NCBI RefSeq assembly: GCF_024323335.1
Contig: NC_066579.1
Coordinates: 4,231,001-4,295,000, forward strand
Reading direction: 5' to 3'
DNA length: 64,000 nt
From: Lathyrus oleraceus
Taxonomy: Eukaryota; Streptophyta; Magnoliopsida; Fabales; Fabaceae
Shown: piece by piece, positions 22,770 through 34,800 of the stretch
Layout: every line of letters starts with the position of its first letter
How positions within the stretch are numbered: position 1 is the first letter of the stretch
Position numbers and translations under genes: made by a program
Notes under the pieces: model-generated
Told to the model about the DNA's origin: nothing
What the model saw: only the letters and a program-made list of their open reading frames with translations
Databases searched by the model: none

Positions 22770-23013
22770 TAATTAATAGCTCTGATGAAAACATTGTCTA
22801 ATACCTTAAGCATTCTGCAACATATTTCTCTTAAAAATAAAATTTATCTAACTTGGACTTAAGAAATTGCAGAAAGTTTCAGAAACCTCTGTACTTAAGA
22901 AACTCTGGTAAGAACTTCTAAACTCCCTAGCATTATCTCAGGGGGAGCTTCTGTCTATCTGATCTAATATTATTCATGTTTCATCTGCTAATTAAGGTTG
23001 TTTTGTCATCATC

Positions 23014-23027
23014 AAAAAGGGGGAGAT
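23014..23027 (+). other. Polypurine tract of young copia element
   Basis: AAAAAGGGGGAGAT directly before the TG of the 3' LTR. It is the expected plus-strand primer. Confidence 0.85.
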
Positions 23028-24115
23028 TGTAAGAACAAAAATTGTTCTACAACAGATTCCTTGATTTTGATGATAACAAAGGATTAAACCAAAAATGGCA
23101 CCCTAACGAAAAGTTTCTAAGTGTGCAGGATTCTAAAGAAAGAAGGAAGAAATCTGATGATGTCATCAGATACAAAACTAGATCAGATACAAATTATCAA
23201 ATGATCAGAAGCATCTGAAGTGGAGACACGTTCAAGAAAGTCTAACTCTGAGCAAAACAGCAATACATTAGTAGCATCTGAACAAGAATACGCTATAGAA
23301 GTTCTGACTCTGAACAACGGTTGTCTAACTCCAGAAACTCTCAGCGCTATCTGAAGAAATCCATCAGAACTCAAAAGAGATTAACATCAGAAGCAAGATT
23401 TCAAGATTCTCCAGAAACACAAATACTCTGAGCATGGAATTGCTAATCATGAAAGAGTAACGTTTAAGTCAAGAAAAGATTTGCAAATGGATTTCCTAAT
23501 TGAGAAAGAGACGTTAATCTCCAACTTCAATAAAGAAAATACTACTTGTGGTAAGTAGTCATTTCAAGAAGAAAAAGTCATCCTGCAGAAGCTATTTATG
23601 TGATGGCGTAACCTCATCTCAATATCCACCAGTTTCAACTACTACCTCACTGATCTATATAAAGGATTGCAAATCAACATTCAGCAACACTACACATACA
23701 AGGAAAAATATACTGAAACATCAACACAAGAAAACCTTCTTGCTATCTAAATCTTCACGAAGCTTTTGCTTATAACGTGAATCACTTTGTTCATACTATT
23801 GTAATATTTTGCTTTCTTAGAAGCACTCTAGATTACATAAATCTTTCTTCTATTGTTTGTTGATTTCCTCAAGTGACTCTGTGTAGTCTGTATACTTGAG
23901 AGGGCTAAGAGATTTTTATCTTAGACGTTGTTTGTAATCTTTCAAGATTAGTGGATTAAGTCCTTGTTGAAGGCGAAATCACCTTGGCCGGGTGGACTGG
24001 AGTAGCTTTGTGTTATAAGCGAACCAGTATAAAATCATTGTGTGGTTTTCATTTTGAAAAGCGCTTATTTTTCAAAACAATTCAAACCCCCCCTTTCTTG
24101 TTTTTCTCACCTTCA
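23028..24115 (+). repeat. 3' LTR of young copia element
   Basis: 1088 bp; differs from the 5' LTR by about three substitutions (for example GGATGAAACC versus GGATTAAACC) and one extra A in an A-run, by eye. The TATCC duplication follows at 24116-24120. Confidence 0.95.
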
Positions 24116-24120
24116 TATCC

Positions 24121-24620
24121 CGTATCATCAGATATAGCCTAACGGACGGCTTATTCTGCTACTCAGATACGATCTAGCGTACGATCCATTCTGATCCGTA
24201 TTTCTCCAGATACAGCCTAACGGACGGCTCATTCTGCTACTCAGATACGATCTAGCGTACGATCCATTTTGATCCGTATTTCTCCAGATACAGCCTAACG
24301 GACGGCTCATTCTGCAACTCAGATACGATCTAGTGTATGATCCATTTTGAGCTTTCATCCACAGAGAAGTCACCAGCCTAATGGACGACTCAGTCTGCTA
24401 CTCAGATACGATCTAGCGTACGATCCGTTCTGATCTTTACCTCTCCAGATGCAGCCTAACGGACGGTTCATTCTGCAATTCAGATACGATCTAGCGTATG
24501 ATCCATTCTGATCCTTTATCCCCAGCAGCGTATGACCCATTCTGATACTTATCTCATCAGGTTCAGCGCACCCTATTATCACCTAATATACGGTCTAACG
24601 TACGACCCGGTATGGCACCC
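24121..24620 (+). repeat. 78-bp tandem repeats in Ogre 3' UTR, right part
   Basis: GATA(T/C)AGCCTAACGGACGG starts at 24131, 24209 and 24287 (period 78 bp), with a degenerate unit at about 24365 and another near 24450. Each unit has two monomers of about 39 bp related to the 36-bp monomer of 13050-13766. The two tracts were contiguous before the copia insertion. Confidence 0.85.
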
Positions 24621-24828
24621 ATGTCTTCAGATTGGTCTGATGTACGACGCACTCTGAAGCTCTCATCATCAAACTTCCTGGATGGCATCTTTAAGCCCAT
24701 CTCCATCAAGACCAACTGCTGATTAACAAGTGCAAATTTTTGGGGCATTCTAGTGTTCAATAATCTTCCACCTCCAGACCACGAATGGTGTACATACCAT
24801 TCTAACCCTCTCGGTTCAAGAATATTGA

Positions 24829-24839
24829 ACAGGGGCAGC
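24829..24839 (+). other. Polypurine tract of inner Ogre-like element
   Basis: ACAGGGGCAGC abuts the TG of the 3' LTR at 24840. The 200 bp upstream (24621-24828) are non-coding 3' UTR. Confidence 0.8.
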
Positions 24840-26799
24840 TGTCATACCCCAAAATTTGCCCGTTAATATTACAAGGCATTTTTCAAGGCACTCCAACTTA
24901 TTTTTCAAGACATTGATCTTAAGGGAACAAAGGCCCAGCACACAGGTGGCCAAATCCAGAAAATGGCTTAAAATGGCTTGCTCGCTAGGCGAGCAAAATC
25001 CTTCGCCTAGCGAACCCTTCGCTACACCACTCGCCTAGCGAAGTTTGCGAATACCAGAAATTTTGGGCTTCATTCTGAGCCCATTAGGTCACAAAAATTC
25101 ATTATAAATACCACAACTTCAGTCAGAGCCAAAAAAAAAACCAGACAGACGGACGGAGACAGAGAGGAAGGAAAACCCTAGCAAGCAAACCCTAACAGAG
25201 GCAATCGGAGCAAACCCTGGAGGCTAACCAAGAGAATTCAGAGCAACCCTAAAGGAAACCCTGAAGGAAACTCATCTGCACAAAGGTTACCTCCGCCCAA
25301 CTCAATCCGGCGCCAACCCTAAGAGTGACTTGCCAATTCAAGGTTGCAATTCAATTGCAAACAGGTTTGCATTACTATTACCACTTTATGTTCCTAATTC
25401 ACATGTGATATCATAATTGAATTCATAAATATATTTGAGGTTTTGCATGTGGACTTAAGTATGCCTGGATATCTTGAATGTTTCACCATATAATTGCTGT
25501 AATGGATGCCATAGGGTTTGGAGCTTGCTGAAACTGTACTGCTGTTAAATTCAAAACCCGCAGCCGTTCGCTAGCACATCGCTAAGCGAACATGTAGCGA
25601 GTGCTCGCTAAGCCTTCGCTAGGAGAGGCAGTAGCGAACATGACAGTCGCTGTTTTTCGTTCTGTTTTGATCTTTGCTCATCTGACCTGTTTTATTATAA
25701 CCATGCTTGGTTTACCTGATACTATTACTGCTTTGGTGCAACTCTTGATTGCACCCCATTTGGTGTTCTGACCTGTTTGCGGAATTTTGTAAGGGCTCAC
25801 ATACTCCCGAAGAAGGTAGCTTGCTAGGTATTCCACTTTATTTGTGGGATACCCTTATGGAGATTCATCCTAATTACCTAATTGATTACAAATGTTTTGG
25901 AGATTCATCCTAATTACCTAATTGATTATAAAATATTGCCTTTGAAAATGTGATCTTGGACCTCTCTTTGTTGCCTTACGGTATTACGGTATTACGGTCA
26001 TGTCCCGCGAAAGTGGGGATACACTTAGCAAAGATCCTTCAATTAAATCATCAGGTTCCTATAAGATAAATCATAGTCCCTCGGATGTTGCCTACGAATA
26101 TATGATTTTGTCCCTCGATGACCCTTTGTTGTAGCCTACGGTTAAATGATGATTGTCCCTTCGAATGCTAAGGTATCCTTGCAAATGTTGCCTTCAATGA
26201 CCAATCGATGACCCTACGATGTCCCTTTACATCCAAAGGATAAAACTACTTACTTCTCAATAGTAAGGACAGTTTTACCCTCATAAGGATAGGAAATGCC
26301 CATAAAGACCTTGGGTAGGTATAACTCTTAAATGCTGACTCACAACCTAAAATACTTTTCACACCTCACACTTTGCAAAACATCTACTAGAAAATCACCA
26401 CTTGGTATACATTCGTACTAGAATCATTGCCAAGTTATATTTTTCTAAACAGCTTTCAAAATTAAACGAGATAAACACTTTGTATACATTCGAACAAGAA
26501 TCATTACAAAGTTAAACTCTCTTTCCAAAACATTTTCTAAGCAGTTCACAAACACTTTTTCAGACAAGAAAAACATAAGTGATCCAGCAATTAAGAGCCC
26601 ATGGATAACCATGGATACAAAGGGTGCTAACACCTTCCCTTTGTATAATGTACCTCCCGAACCCAAAATCAAATTAAGGTATTTCCTGTTCTTTTCCACC
26701 TTTCCTTATTGGATAAAATAAAAGTCGGTGGCGACTCTTGCTATCCGCGACATTTGCTTTCCAAAGCAAAAACACAAAAGTCCGGTTCACCGTATGACA
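24840..26799 (+). repeat. 3' LTR of inner Ogre-like element
   Basis: 1960 bp; same features as the 5' LTR, with about 27 base differences and a 12-bp deletion (near 26448) by eye. TATA box at 25103-25110. Ends CGTATGACA, followed by the GTATA duplication. Confidence 0.93.
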
Positions 26800-26804
26800 G
26801 TATA

Positions 26805-27742
26805 TATGATGATTATATTGACAAAACAATCACGAAGGATACGAATTTCATTGATATGAATCAATCGATACCACACTCCGCCAATCTCAATAGGATGGAA
26901 GCAACAACTGGAGAAAGCGATGAATCAGACGAACGTGAATCATTCTTCTCAAAGGCTCGACCCTGTCTGGAGGGAAAGAGGACGAATTGCTGGGGATCTG
27001 CATCATCAACTCTGCGGGGAATTTTAGGTCAACACCATGTCAAATGGGAGAAAACCTTGCAGAGGAGCAGAAATATTACTCAAGAATCAGTGCTAACAGG
27101 GATTAGGCATAAATTCTGCCGACGACCTGAGGGGAGTAACAATATATGCTGAGTCTATGCAAATCGCTGAGATAACGTGCCTACAACTTCAAGGAAGGAA
27201 ATTACGAACTCGGTCGGAGATGTTGAGTTGTCGTCCAGAAAGGATGAACCAACTGCTTGGGTAAGACCAACAATGTTTCACATTTTGGGACTTATTTGTT
27301 CCCAGACTACTGTTGATATTCCTTAAATGAAACCGGTTGCTCTTAAAAAGTAATTGTTTTTATTATTTTAGGAAAAACATGATTTTAATTTTTTAATTCA
27401 ATTTCAAAATGATCATTATAAAATTTAAATCTATTTAGCTGAAATAAACAAGAGTATAAACAATTGGATAAAAAACTCAACTTTATTTAATAGAATGGTA
27501 GTCTGTAAATGACAAGACTCCATAGGTCTTTACAAAAGTTGAAAAATGGTAATTTACATGGAAAAGAACTACATTGAATACAATGATCACTAATCCTTCT
27601 ACCAACATTGATATCCATTATGCTCTTGGCTTCGGTTGAAGATGACGAATCAGAACCCAATGACGTGCTCAAGAATGTCTTCAAAACTGAAGATCAACAG
27701 GATGCAGTTACTTGCCGTAATCCCTAATTTTTGCATAAATTT
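26805..27742 (-). other. 3' UTR of outer Ogre, part between inner insertion and hairpin array
   Basis: Continues the minus-strand 3' UTR interrupted at 6800. No credible coding sequence; the longest frame on the plus strand (26709-27152) starts inside the inner LTR and crosses the insertion boundary. The segment at about 27480-27720 corresponds loosely to 12000-12250 of the inner element. Confidence 0.6.
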
Positions 27743-27878
27743 CCCCAAGGTGGGGTACTCAATTTGTCGGGATATATTTTCTATTTTATGTCTCTAATTT
27801 TTTCCTGGATCACCCTTTCGGGTTTTCAATCCACCGAGACGCTCATTTTTGCCTAAGCCGCCCTTTCGGGGTTTCAAC
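27743..27878 (-). other. Hairpin array after integrase stop, outer Ogre
   Basis: On the minus strand, starting 25 nt after the integrase stop: hairpin 27878-27857 (outer stem GTTG/CGGC, 4-nt bulge, CCC/GGG stem, GAAA loop), hairpin 27832-27807 (GGATTG/TGATCC, A4 bulge, CCC/GGG, GAAA loop) and hairpin 27755-27743 (CCCCA/TGGGG). Same plan and place as 11790-11965 of the inner element, where the inner stem is CCT/AGG. The third base pair has therefore changed on both sides. Confidence 0.55.
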
Positions 27879-27900
27879 TTAGTGAGTTGTTCTTTTCTTT

Positions 27901-29794
27901 TTAGACGAAGTATTTCTTGACTGCATCGGCGTTCACAGGACGAGTGAACTCTTTACCATCCATAGTTGTAAGAATCAAAGCACCGCCTGAAAAGGCTCTC
28001 TTAACAACATATGTTCCTTCATAATTAGGAGTCCATTTGCCCCTAGAATCTGGTTTGAAAGATAAGATTTTCTTGAGCACAGGGTCACCTTCTCTGAACA
28101 CACGAGGTCTGAAATTCTTATCAAATGCCTTCTTCATTCTCTGCTGGTATAACTGACCATGACACATGACAATCAACCTCTTCTCTTCAATCAAATTCAG
28201 TTGATCATACCTGGTCTGACACAATTCAACTTCTGTCAACTTGGCTTCCATCAAGACACGTAATGATGGGATCTCAACCTCCACAGGGAGCACAACCTCT
28301 ATGCCATAAACAAGTGAGAAAGGGGGTTCCCCTGTTGAAGTGCGGATGGATGTACGGTACCCATGCAAATCAAATGAGAGCATCTCATGCCAATCTTTGT
28401 ATGTCACGACCATCTTCTGAATGATTTTCTTGATGTTCTTATTCGTAGCTTCAACAACCCCATTCATCTTGGGTCTGTAGAGAGAAGAATTATGATGTGC
28501 AATCTTGAAATATTTGCAAAGAGCTTCCACCATATTATTATTCGAGTTTGATCCATTATCAGAATGATCTTACTTGGCACACCATATCGGTATATAATCT
28601 GATTCTTGATAAACCTTACAATAACTTGCTTGGTCACATTTACATACGATGTCGCTTCAACCCACTTTGTGAAGTAGTCAATAGCCACCAGAATGAAACG
28701 ATGTCTGTTGGAAGCTTTGGCTCAATCATGCCAATCATATCAATTCCCCACATGGAGAAGGGTCATGGAGAGGAAATGACATTTAACAGTGTTAGAGGAA
28801 CATGAATCTTATCTGTATAAATTTGACATTTGTGGCATTTCTTCATAAACTTGCAACAGTCAGATTCCATTGTCAGCCAATAGTAACATGCTCTCAATAT
28901 CTTTTTAGCCATAACATGTCCATTGGAATGATTACCAAAGGAACCTTCATGGAATTCCGTCATCAATAAGTTTGCTTTGTGTCTATCCACGCATCTGAGC
29001 AGAACCATGTCGAAGTTTCTTTTGTAAAGCACATCACCATTCAGGTAGAAGTTTCCAGTTAATCTTCTCAAGTCTTCTTATCTTTCAAAGATGCCCCAGG
29101 CGGGTAAGTCTGACCTTGGAGAAAACACTTGATATCAAAATACCACGACTTTTCATCTTTAACTTCTTCAACAACAAACACATGAGTTGGCCTATCAAGA
29201 TGCATCACAGACAAATTGGGAACTTCATTCCAAATTTTCACCACAATCATAGAAACCAACGTTACAAGAGCATATGCCATCTGATTTTCATCTCGAGGGA
29301 TATGATGAAATTCAACCTTTGTAAAGAAAGTTGAAATCCTCCTTGCATAATCTCTATATGGTATCAAACCGGGTTGATTCGTCTCTCATTCACCTTTAAT
29401 CTGATTCACAACCAAAGTTGAATCTCCATAGACGTCCAACTACTTGATTCTGAGATCAATGGCCTCTTCAAGCCCTAAAATGCAAGCTTCCTACTCAGCC
29501 ATATTTTTTGTACACGTGAAAGTTAATCTAGCTGTAAATGGAAAATAAGTGCCTTGAGGAGTAATAATCACTGCCCAATACCATTACCATATTGATTAAC
29601 AGCTTCATCAAATACCATGCCCCAACGGGAACCAGGCTCTGGCCCTTCTTCAAGCAATGGTTCATCAAAATCTTTCATTTTCAGGTACAAAATCTCTTTA
29701 TCAGGGAAATCATACTACACTGACTGATAGTTTTCAATCGGTTGGTGAGCCAAATGGTCATCCAAGACACTACCTTTGATGGCTTTTTGAGATA
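27901..29794 (-). pseudogene. Second RNase H and integrase of outer Ogre
   Basis: Read on the minus strand from 29794 to 27901. The first part is the extra archaeal-type RNase H typical of Tat elements (GSRWGMVFDEAVN near 29625, EACILGLEEAIDL near 29480, HIPRDENQMA near 29290). Integrase follows: zinc-binding H-H-C-C (EFHEGSFGNH...CHKCQ), core with GIDMIG, an NG(S)N-region second Asp, and the Glu in NGVVEATNKN. The C-terminus is GKWTPNYEGTYVV and VNADAVKKYFV. Stops and a frameshift near 28570 break it. It was joined to RNase H1 at 38375 before the chromovirus insertion. Confidence 0.88.
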
Positions 29795-29799
29795 GGTAT

Positions 29800-31823
29800 T
29801 GTAACACCCTTCTAAATTACCCCAATTATTTAATTAAAACAACAAGTATATACATCAGAGTAAAGGTGCAATTAAGGGTGTCACACAAACACTTCACACC
29901 ATTCACCATGATAACTGTCATGCTCTTTTATTAATTCAAAACATAAAGCATTTGCACAATACACAGCGGATAGAGATTAAATCAATCATGCAAAACATGT
30001 AGCATATTACATGTAAACAGGTTCACAACCAACAATAAAACATTTAAAACATCCCATCCCGATGTTACATCTACCAGAGCATGACCCACTAAGGAACTAC
30101 ACTAGACTTCAAGCACTAGCTCCTACTCAATCACTGCTCGTTACCTGAAAAATAGTTGTAAGGGTGAGTTCCTCAATCGATATAATAAGCATTATAAAAT
30201 ATCATGCAATGTTAAGTAATTTAACACATTTCATCACCCTAATCATAACACACATTCAGTAACGGCACATCAACTCAAACATCATACTCAACACCAACAT
30301 AAAGCACACGTATAATCTCAATTCATACTCAACACCAACACAAAACACACGTATAATATTGGAATACATCCATTCATATTATACGCCATACATACATTAT
30401 GCAATGAGACTCCATGCATGCGGTACTGACTATTCGTGAACATATAGTTCAACTTCACCGACCAAATCCAGGTACGGCTACCAAGCTCACTAGTCCCACT
30501 CATTTGAGACCTAGTGACTCACATCACTAATTCCTCACCATGGGAATTAGCTACCACCCCAAGGGCCATGCTATGCACGCTAATCACCTAGCATGCAAAC
30601 ATCAACAACAATCCAAAATGACTAACATCACTAATTCCTCACCATGGGAATTAGCTACCACCATAAAGGCCACATTACGCTATGCCAAATCACCTAGCAT
30701 GCAACATCAACAACAATCCACAATGGACATATGCTCACACTCTAAGCCATAAAACAGTCCATCCACAATTACATACATAATATATACATTCACAACATTA
30801 TGCATATTTTCACACATCATCAGCATATTTATCACATAATCATATTATGTCATGCCAAATAATTCAGTCACAGTATTAGCACACTCTACTAATACCTATC
30901 CTACTCAAAATAACGGGAAATAATCCCTACTATATCACACACCGATATAGGCCAATCACCAATTATGTTCACAACATTAAAATATCAATTTTTCCAATTT
31001 CCAACAGTGTTAACCGGTTAACGCCCTGGGTTAACCGGTTAACGCAGGACAGAACACGCTTCCTGGCCAATTTTAACAGTGTTAACCGGTTAACGCCCTG
31101 GGTTAACCGGTTAACGCAGACAGAACAACAATTTCTCAGAAATCACAACAGTGTTAACCGGTTAACACCCTGGGTTAACCGGTTAACGCAGACAAAACAA
31201 CAATTTTTCCCAATTTATAACAGTGTTAACCGGTTAACACCCTGGGTTAACCGGTTAACGCAAGACAGAAAGCTGTTCCTGCTAACACGAAGCAGAATGC
31301 AGAATTCTCCGCATTTTCCGCCGTTGGAGGACTTCCGGACTTCCGATTTCAATTCCGTAAAAAGCTACACTTTCAGGAAATCAAGACTCATCCAATTACA
31401 GAGTCAATTACAGCTTTAACACAACTTATCAAACACCATTTTTCAGCATTCAACATCCCAATTAGGGTCAAATCAATGGCTTATCACTACCCATTACATG
31501 TTAACCCATAATACCCATTAAACGACGATAAAACCCCCCTTACCTGAGTAAATCCGGCAATCTTTTCAGCTTCAAGCTTTTCCTTTCTTCAACCCTTGCT
31601 CTCTTGCTCTTCCTCTTTGCCCTTTTCTCACTTTTCAGCCGCTTCTCTGCTTTTCACGTGAAACCCTTTCTTTATCAAATGGGACTCTTTTTCTTATTTC
31701 CAACTTATATATATTTTCCAATAATAATAATTATAATCCAATAATTCCAATTATTTAATTAAATTAATAAATATAATATTAACTTAAATTAAATAATTAT
31801 CTTATTTTTATCGGGGTGTTACA
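29800..31823 (-). repeat. 3' LTR of chromovirus
   Basis: Read on the minus strand from 31823. A TATA-like TATATATAAG lies about 110 nt in (about 31715-31706), then a G-box CACGTG and a GA-rich leader, then CAG|GTAAGG at 31544/31543. Further on are the palindrome array (31259-31009) and a roughly 103-bp tandem duplication around 30525-30730 (CATCACTAATTCCTCACC). A roughly 41-bp duplication at about 30290-30355 is unique to this LTR. Confidence 0.93.
31009..31259. repeat. Array of eight GTTAACCGGTTAAC palindromes (left LTR)
   Basis: Perfect 14-bp palindromes start at 31009, 31030, 31081, 31102, 31153, 31174, 31225 and 31246. They form four 72-bp tandem units, each with two palindromes 21 bp apart (two helical turns). 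Linkers vary (GCCCTGG/ACCCTGG; different spacer text) while the palindromes do not. The core holds GGTTAA, the GT-element core bound by plant trihelix factors; binding here is inference. Confidence 0.85.
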
Positions 31824-31840
31824 ACTCTCCCCCACTAAAA
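31824..31840 (-). other. Polypurine tract of chromovirus
   Basis: Minus-strand AGTGGGGGAGAGT directly before the 3' LTR start. It is the expected plus-strand primer. Confidence 0.8.
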
Positions 31841-31865
31841 GAGTTTTCGTCCTCGAAAACATACC

Positions 31866-34800
31866 TCAAGCGAATAACTCCGGATAAGACTCCTTCATCT
31901 GACTTTCAAGTTCCCAAGTCACATTGCCACCTGCTGGTCCTCCCCAAGCTACCTTTACCAAAGCAATCTCTTTACCCCGCAACTGCTTCAACTCTCGATC
32001 CTCGATCCTCATAGGTGATGTTTCAACAGTCAGGTTATCTCTCACCTGTACATCATCTATTTGGACTACATGCGACGGATCAGGAATGTACCTCCTCAAC
32101 TGAGACACATGAAAAACCTCATGCAAATTCGCAAGTGACGGCGGTAAAGCGATACGATAGGCTACCTCTCCTATCCTCTCCAAAATCTGATAAGGACCAA
32201 TAAATCGAGGTGTCAACTTCTTCGACTTTAAAGCTCGACCAACCCCAGTTATCGGAGTAACACGAAGAAACACATGATCTCCCTCTTGGAACTCAAGTGC
32301 CTTCCTCCTCTTGTCGTGATAACTCTTCTGACGACTCTGAGCAATTCTCATCTTCTCCTGAATCATCTTAATCTTTTCCGTAGTTTGTTGAACAATCTCC
32401 GGTCCAACCACAGCACTCTCACCGGACTCATACCAACATAAAGGTGTCCGACATCTCCTACCATACAAAGCTTCAAACGGTGCCATACCAATGCTCGAAT
32501 GAAAACTATTGTTGTAGGTAAACTCAATCAAAGGTAAGTAACAATCCCAAGCACCTCCCTTTTCCAAAACACAAGCTCTCAAAAGATCTTCCAATGACTG
32601 AATCGTCCTCTCAGTCTGACCATCAGTCTGCGGATGATATGCAGAACTCAATCTCAGCTTAGTTCCCAAAGCCCTCTGCAAACCTTCCCAGAACTTCGAT
32701 GTAAATCTAGGATCTCTGTCCGAAACAATACTCGACGGAATACCATGCAAACTTACAATTTTCTCAATATACAACTCAGCTAATCTCTCTAACGGATAAT
32801 CCATTCTGATCGGAATGAAATGAGCCGATTTTGTCAATCTGTCGACAATCACCCAAATAGCTTCAAAATTCTTAATTGTCCTCGGTAAACCAGAAACAAA
32901 ATCCATACTGATATTATCCCATTTCCACTCTGGAATAGCCAACGGTTGCATTAGCCCAGACGGCTTCTGATGCTCAATCTTTGACTTCTGACGCTCAATC
33001 TTTGACTTCTGACAAGTCAAACAAGAATAAACAAAACTCGCAATTTCTCTTTTCATTCCCGGCCACCAAAATAACTTTTTCAAATCATGATACATCTTCG
33101 TAGCCCCAGGATGAATACTCAGTCCACTACGATGTCCTTCCTCAAGAATACTCTTCTTAAGCTCGGTAACATCCGGAATACACACCCGATTACCAAATTT
33201 CAAAACACCATTCTCATCAACTCTGAATTCACCACCTTGACCTTGATTCACTAGAGTCAACTTATCAACCAAAAGTACATCGGTTTTCTGACCCTCTCTA
33301 ATCTCATCCAGAATACCACTCGTTAACTTCAACATTCCCAATTTAACACTATTGTGAGTACTCTCACACACCAAACTCAAGTCTCTAAACTGTTCAATTA
33401 AATCCAATTCCTTAACCATTAACATAGACATATGCAATGATTTCCGACTCAATGCATCAGCCACTACGTTTGCTTTACCCGGATGGTAATTCAAACCAAA
33501 GTCATAATCCTTTAGAAATTCTAACCATCTCCTCTGTCTCATATTCATCTCTTTCTGATCAAACAAATACTTTAAACTTTTATGGTCACTGAAAACCTCA
33601 AATCTTGACCCATACAAGTAATGCCTCCATAACTTCAAAACAAATACCACAGCTGCCAACTCTAAATCGTGTGTCGGATAGTTCCTCTCATGAACCCTCA
33701 GCTGTCTCGAAGCATAAGCTATAACCTGCTTATTCTGCATCAACACACCACCCAAGGCCCAACAATGACGCATCACAGAAAACCTCAAATAGTTCCGATG
33801 GACTCGGTAATATCAGAATAGGAGCAGTAGTTAACCTTCTCTTTAACTCTTGGAAACCTTCTTCACACTTTGAGTCCCAAACAAACGCTTGCCCCTTTCT
33901 AGTCAACATCGTTAACGGTAACGCCAACTTAGAAAATCCCTCAATGAACGTCCTATAATAACCAGCAAGTCCAAGAAAACTCCTTATCTCAAAAACTGAC
34001 TTCGGAGCTTCCCACTTAGATACCGCTTCTATCTTAGAAGGATCAACAGCAACACCACCTCTTGAAACCACATGACCAAGAAAACTAACCTCTTCTAACC
34101 AAAATTCACACTTAGACAGTTTAGCAAATAACTTCTTTTCTCGTAGAACTCCTAAAACCACTCTCAAATGTTCAGCATGCTCTTCTTCAGATTTCGAATA
34201 CACCAAAATATCATCAATAAACACCACATCAAACTTGTCTAGGTACGGATGGAAAATCCTATTCATATACTCCATAAATACTCCAGGCGCATTAGTCACA
34301 CCAAAAGGCATTACAGAATACTCATAATGTCCATACCTTGTTCTGAAAGCAGTCTTCTGAATATCCTCAGTTTTCACACGTATCTGATGATACCCCGATC
34401 TCAAATCTATTTTGCTGAACACACTCGCACCAACCAACTGATCCATCAAATCATCAATCCTTGGCAAAGGATACCGATTCTTGATCGTCACTTTATTCAG
34501 TTGCCTGTAGTCCACACACAACCTCATAGTACCTTCTTTCTTCTTAACCAATAACACTGGTGCACCCCACAGTGACACACTCGGACGAATAAATTTCTTA
34601 TCCAACAAATCTTCCAACTGACTCTTCAATTCAGTTAACTCAACAGCAGACATACGGTACGGAGCCATCGACATCGGCCTAGTACCAGGTACCAAATCAA
34701 TCGAGAACTCAACTTCACGCTCTGGTGGTAATTCATTCACTTCTTCAGGAAATACATCAGGAAAATCACACACCACGGCTAGATCGCAAATCACCAGTTT

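Larger units (their letters stand above)
13772..24115 (+). mobile_element. SIRE/Maximus-type Ty1/copia retrotransposon with third ORF (young)
   Basis: LTRs of 1087 and 1088 bp differ at only about 3 bases plus one 1-bp indel by eye. TATCC is duplicated at 13767-13771 and 24116-24120. The order is LTR, tRNA-Met primer site, gag, pol (protease, integrase, RT, RNase H), a spacer with its own promoter-like signals, a third ORF, polypurine tract, LTR. Integrase before RT defines copia; the size (10.3 kb) and the third ORF are typical of the SIRE/Maximus lineage. Coding damage is light: one nonsense codon in RNase H and two apparent 1-base indels in the third ORF. Confidence 0.95.
6806..26799 (+). 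mobile_element. Inner Ogre-like Ty3/gypsy element, deletion derivative
   Basis: LTRs of 1974 and 1960 bp (6806-8779, 24840-26799) with TG...CA ends, and GTATA duplicated at 6801-6805 and 26800-26804. A tRNA-type primer-binding site follows the 5' LTR and a polypurine tract precedes the 3' LTR. Inside are a shortened gag, an intron, remnants of RT/RNase H, an integrase fragment, a hairpin array and 144/78-bp tandem repeats split by a copia insertion. There is no ORF1, and most of protease, RT and the N-terminal half of integrase are missing, so movement would need enzymes from another element. The LTRs differ by about 27 substitutions plus a 12-bp indel by eye. Confidence 0.93.

Noticed and set aside
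26709..27152. 147-codon plus-strand gene spanning the 3' LTR boundary
   Set aside because: It crosses the junction between the inner element and the outer Ogre 3' UTR, so it cannot be an evolved gene.
31009..31259. Regularly spaced palindromic repeats resembling a CRISPR array
   Set aside because: Spacers are near-identical, not unique; the setting is a plant LTR and there are no cas genes.
34249..34554. Plus-strand frames inside the chromovirus gag-pol (also 35335-35724, 35801-36088)
   Set aside because: Antisense shadows of a conserved polyprotein; no independent motif.
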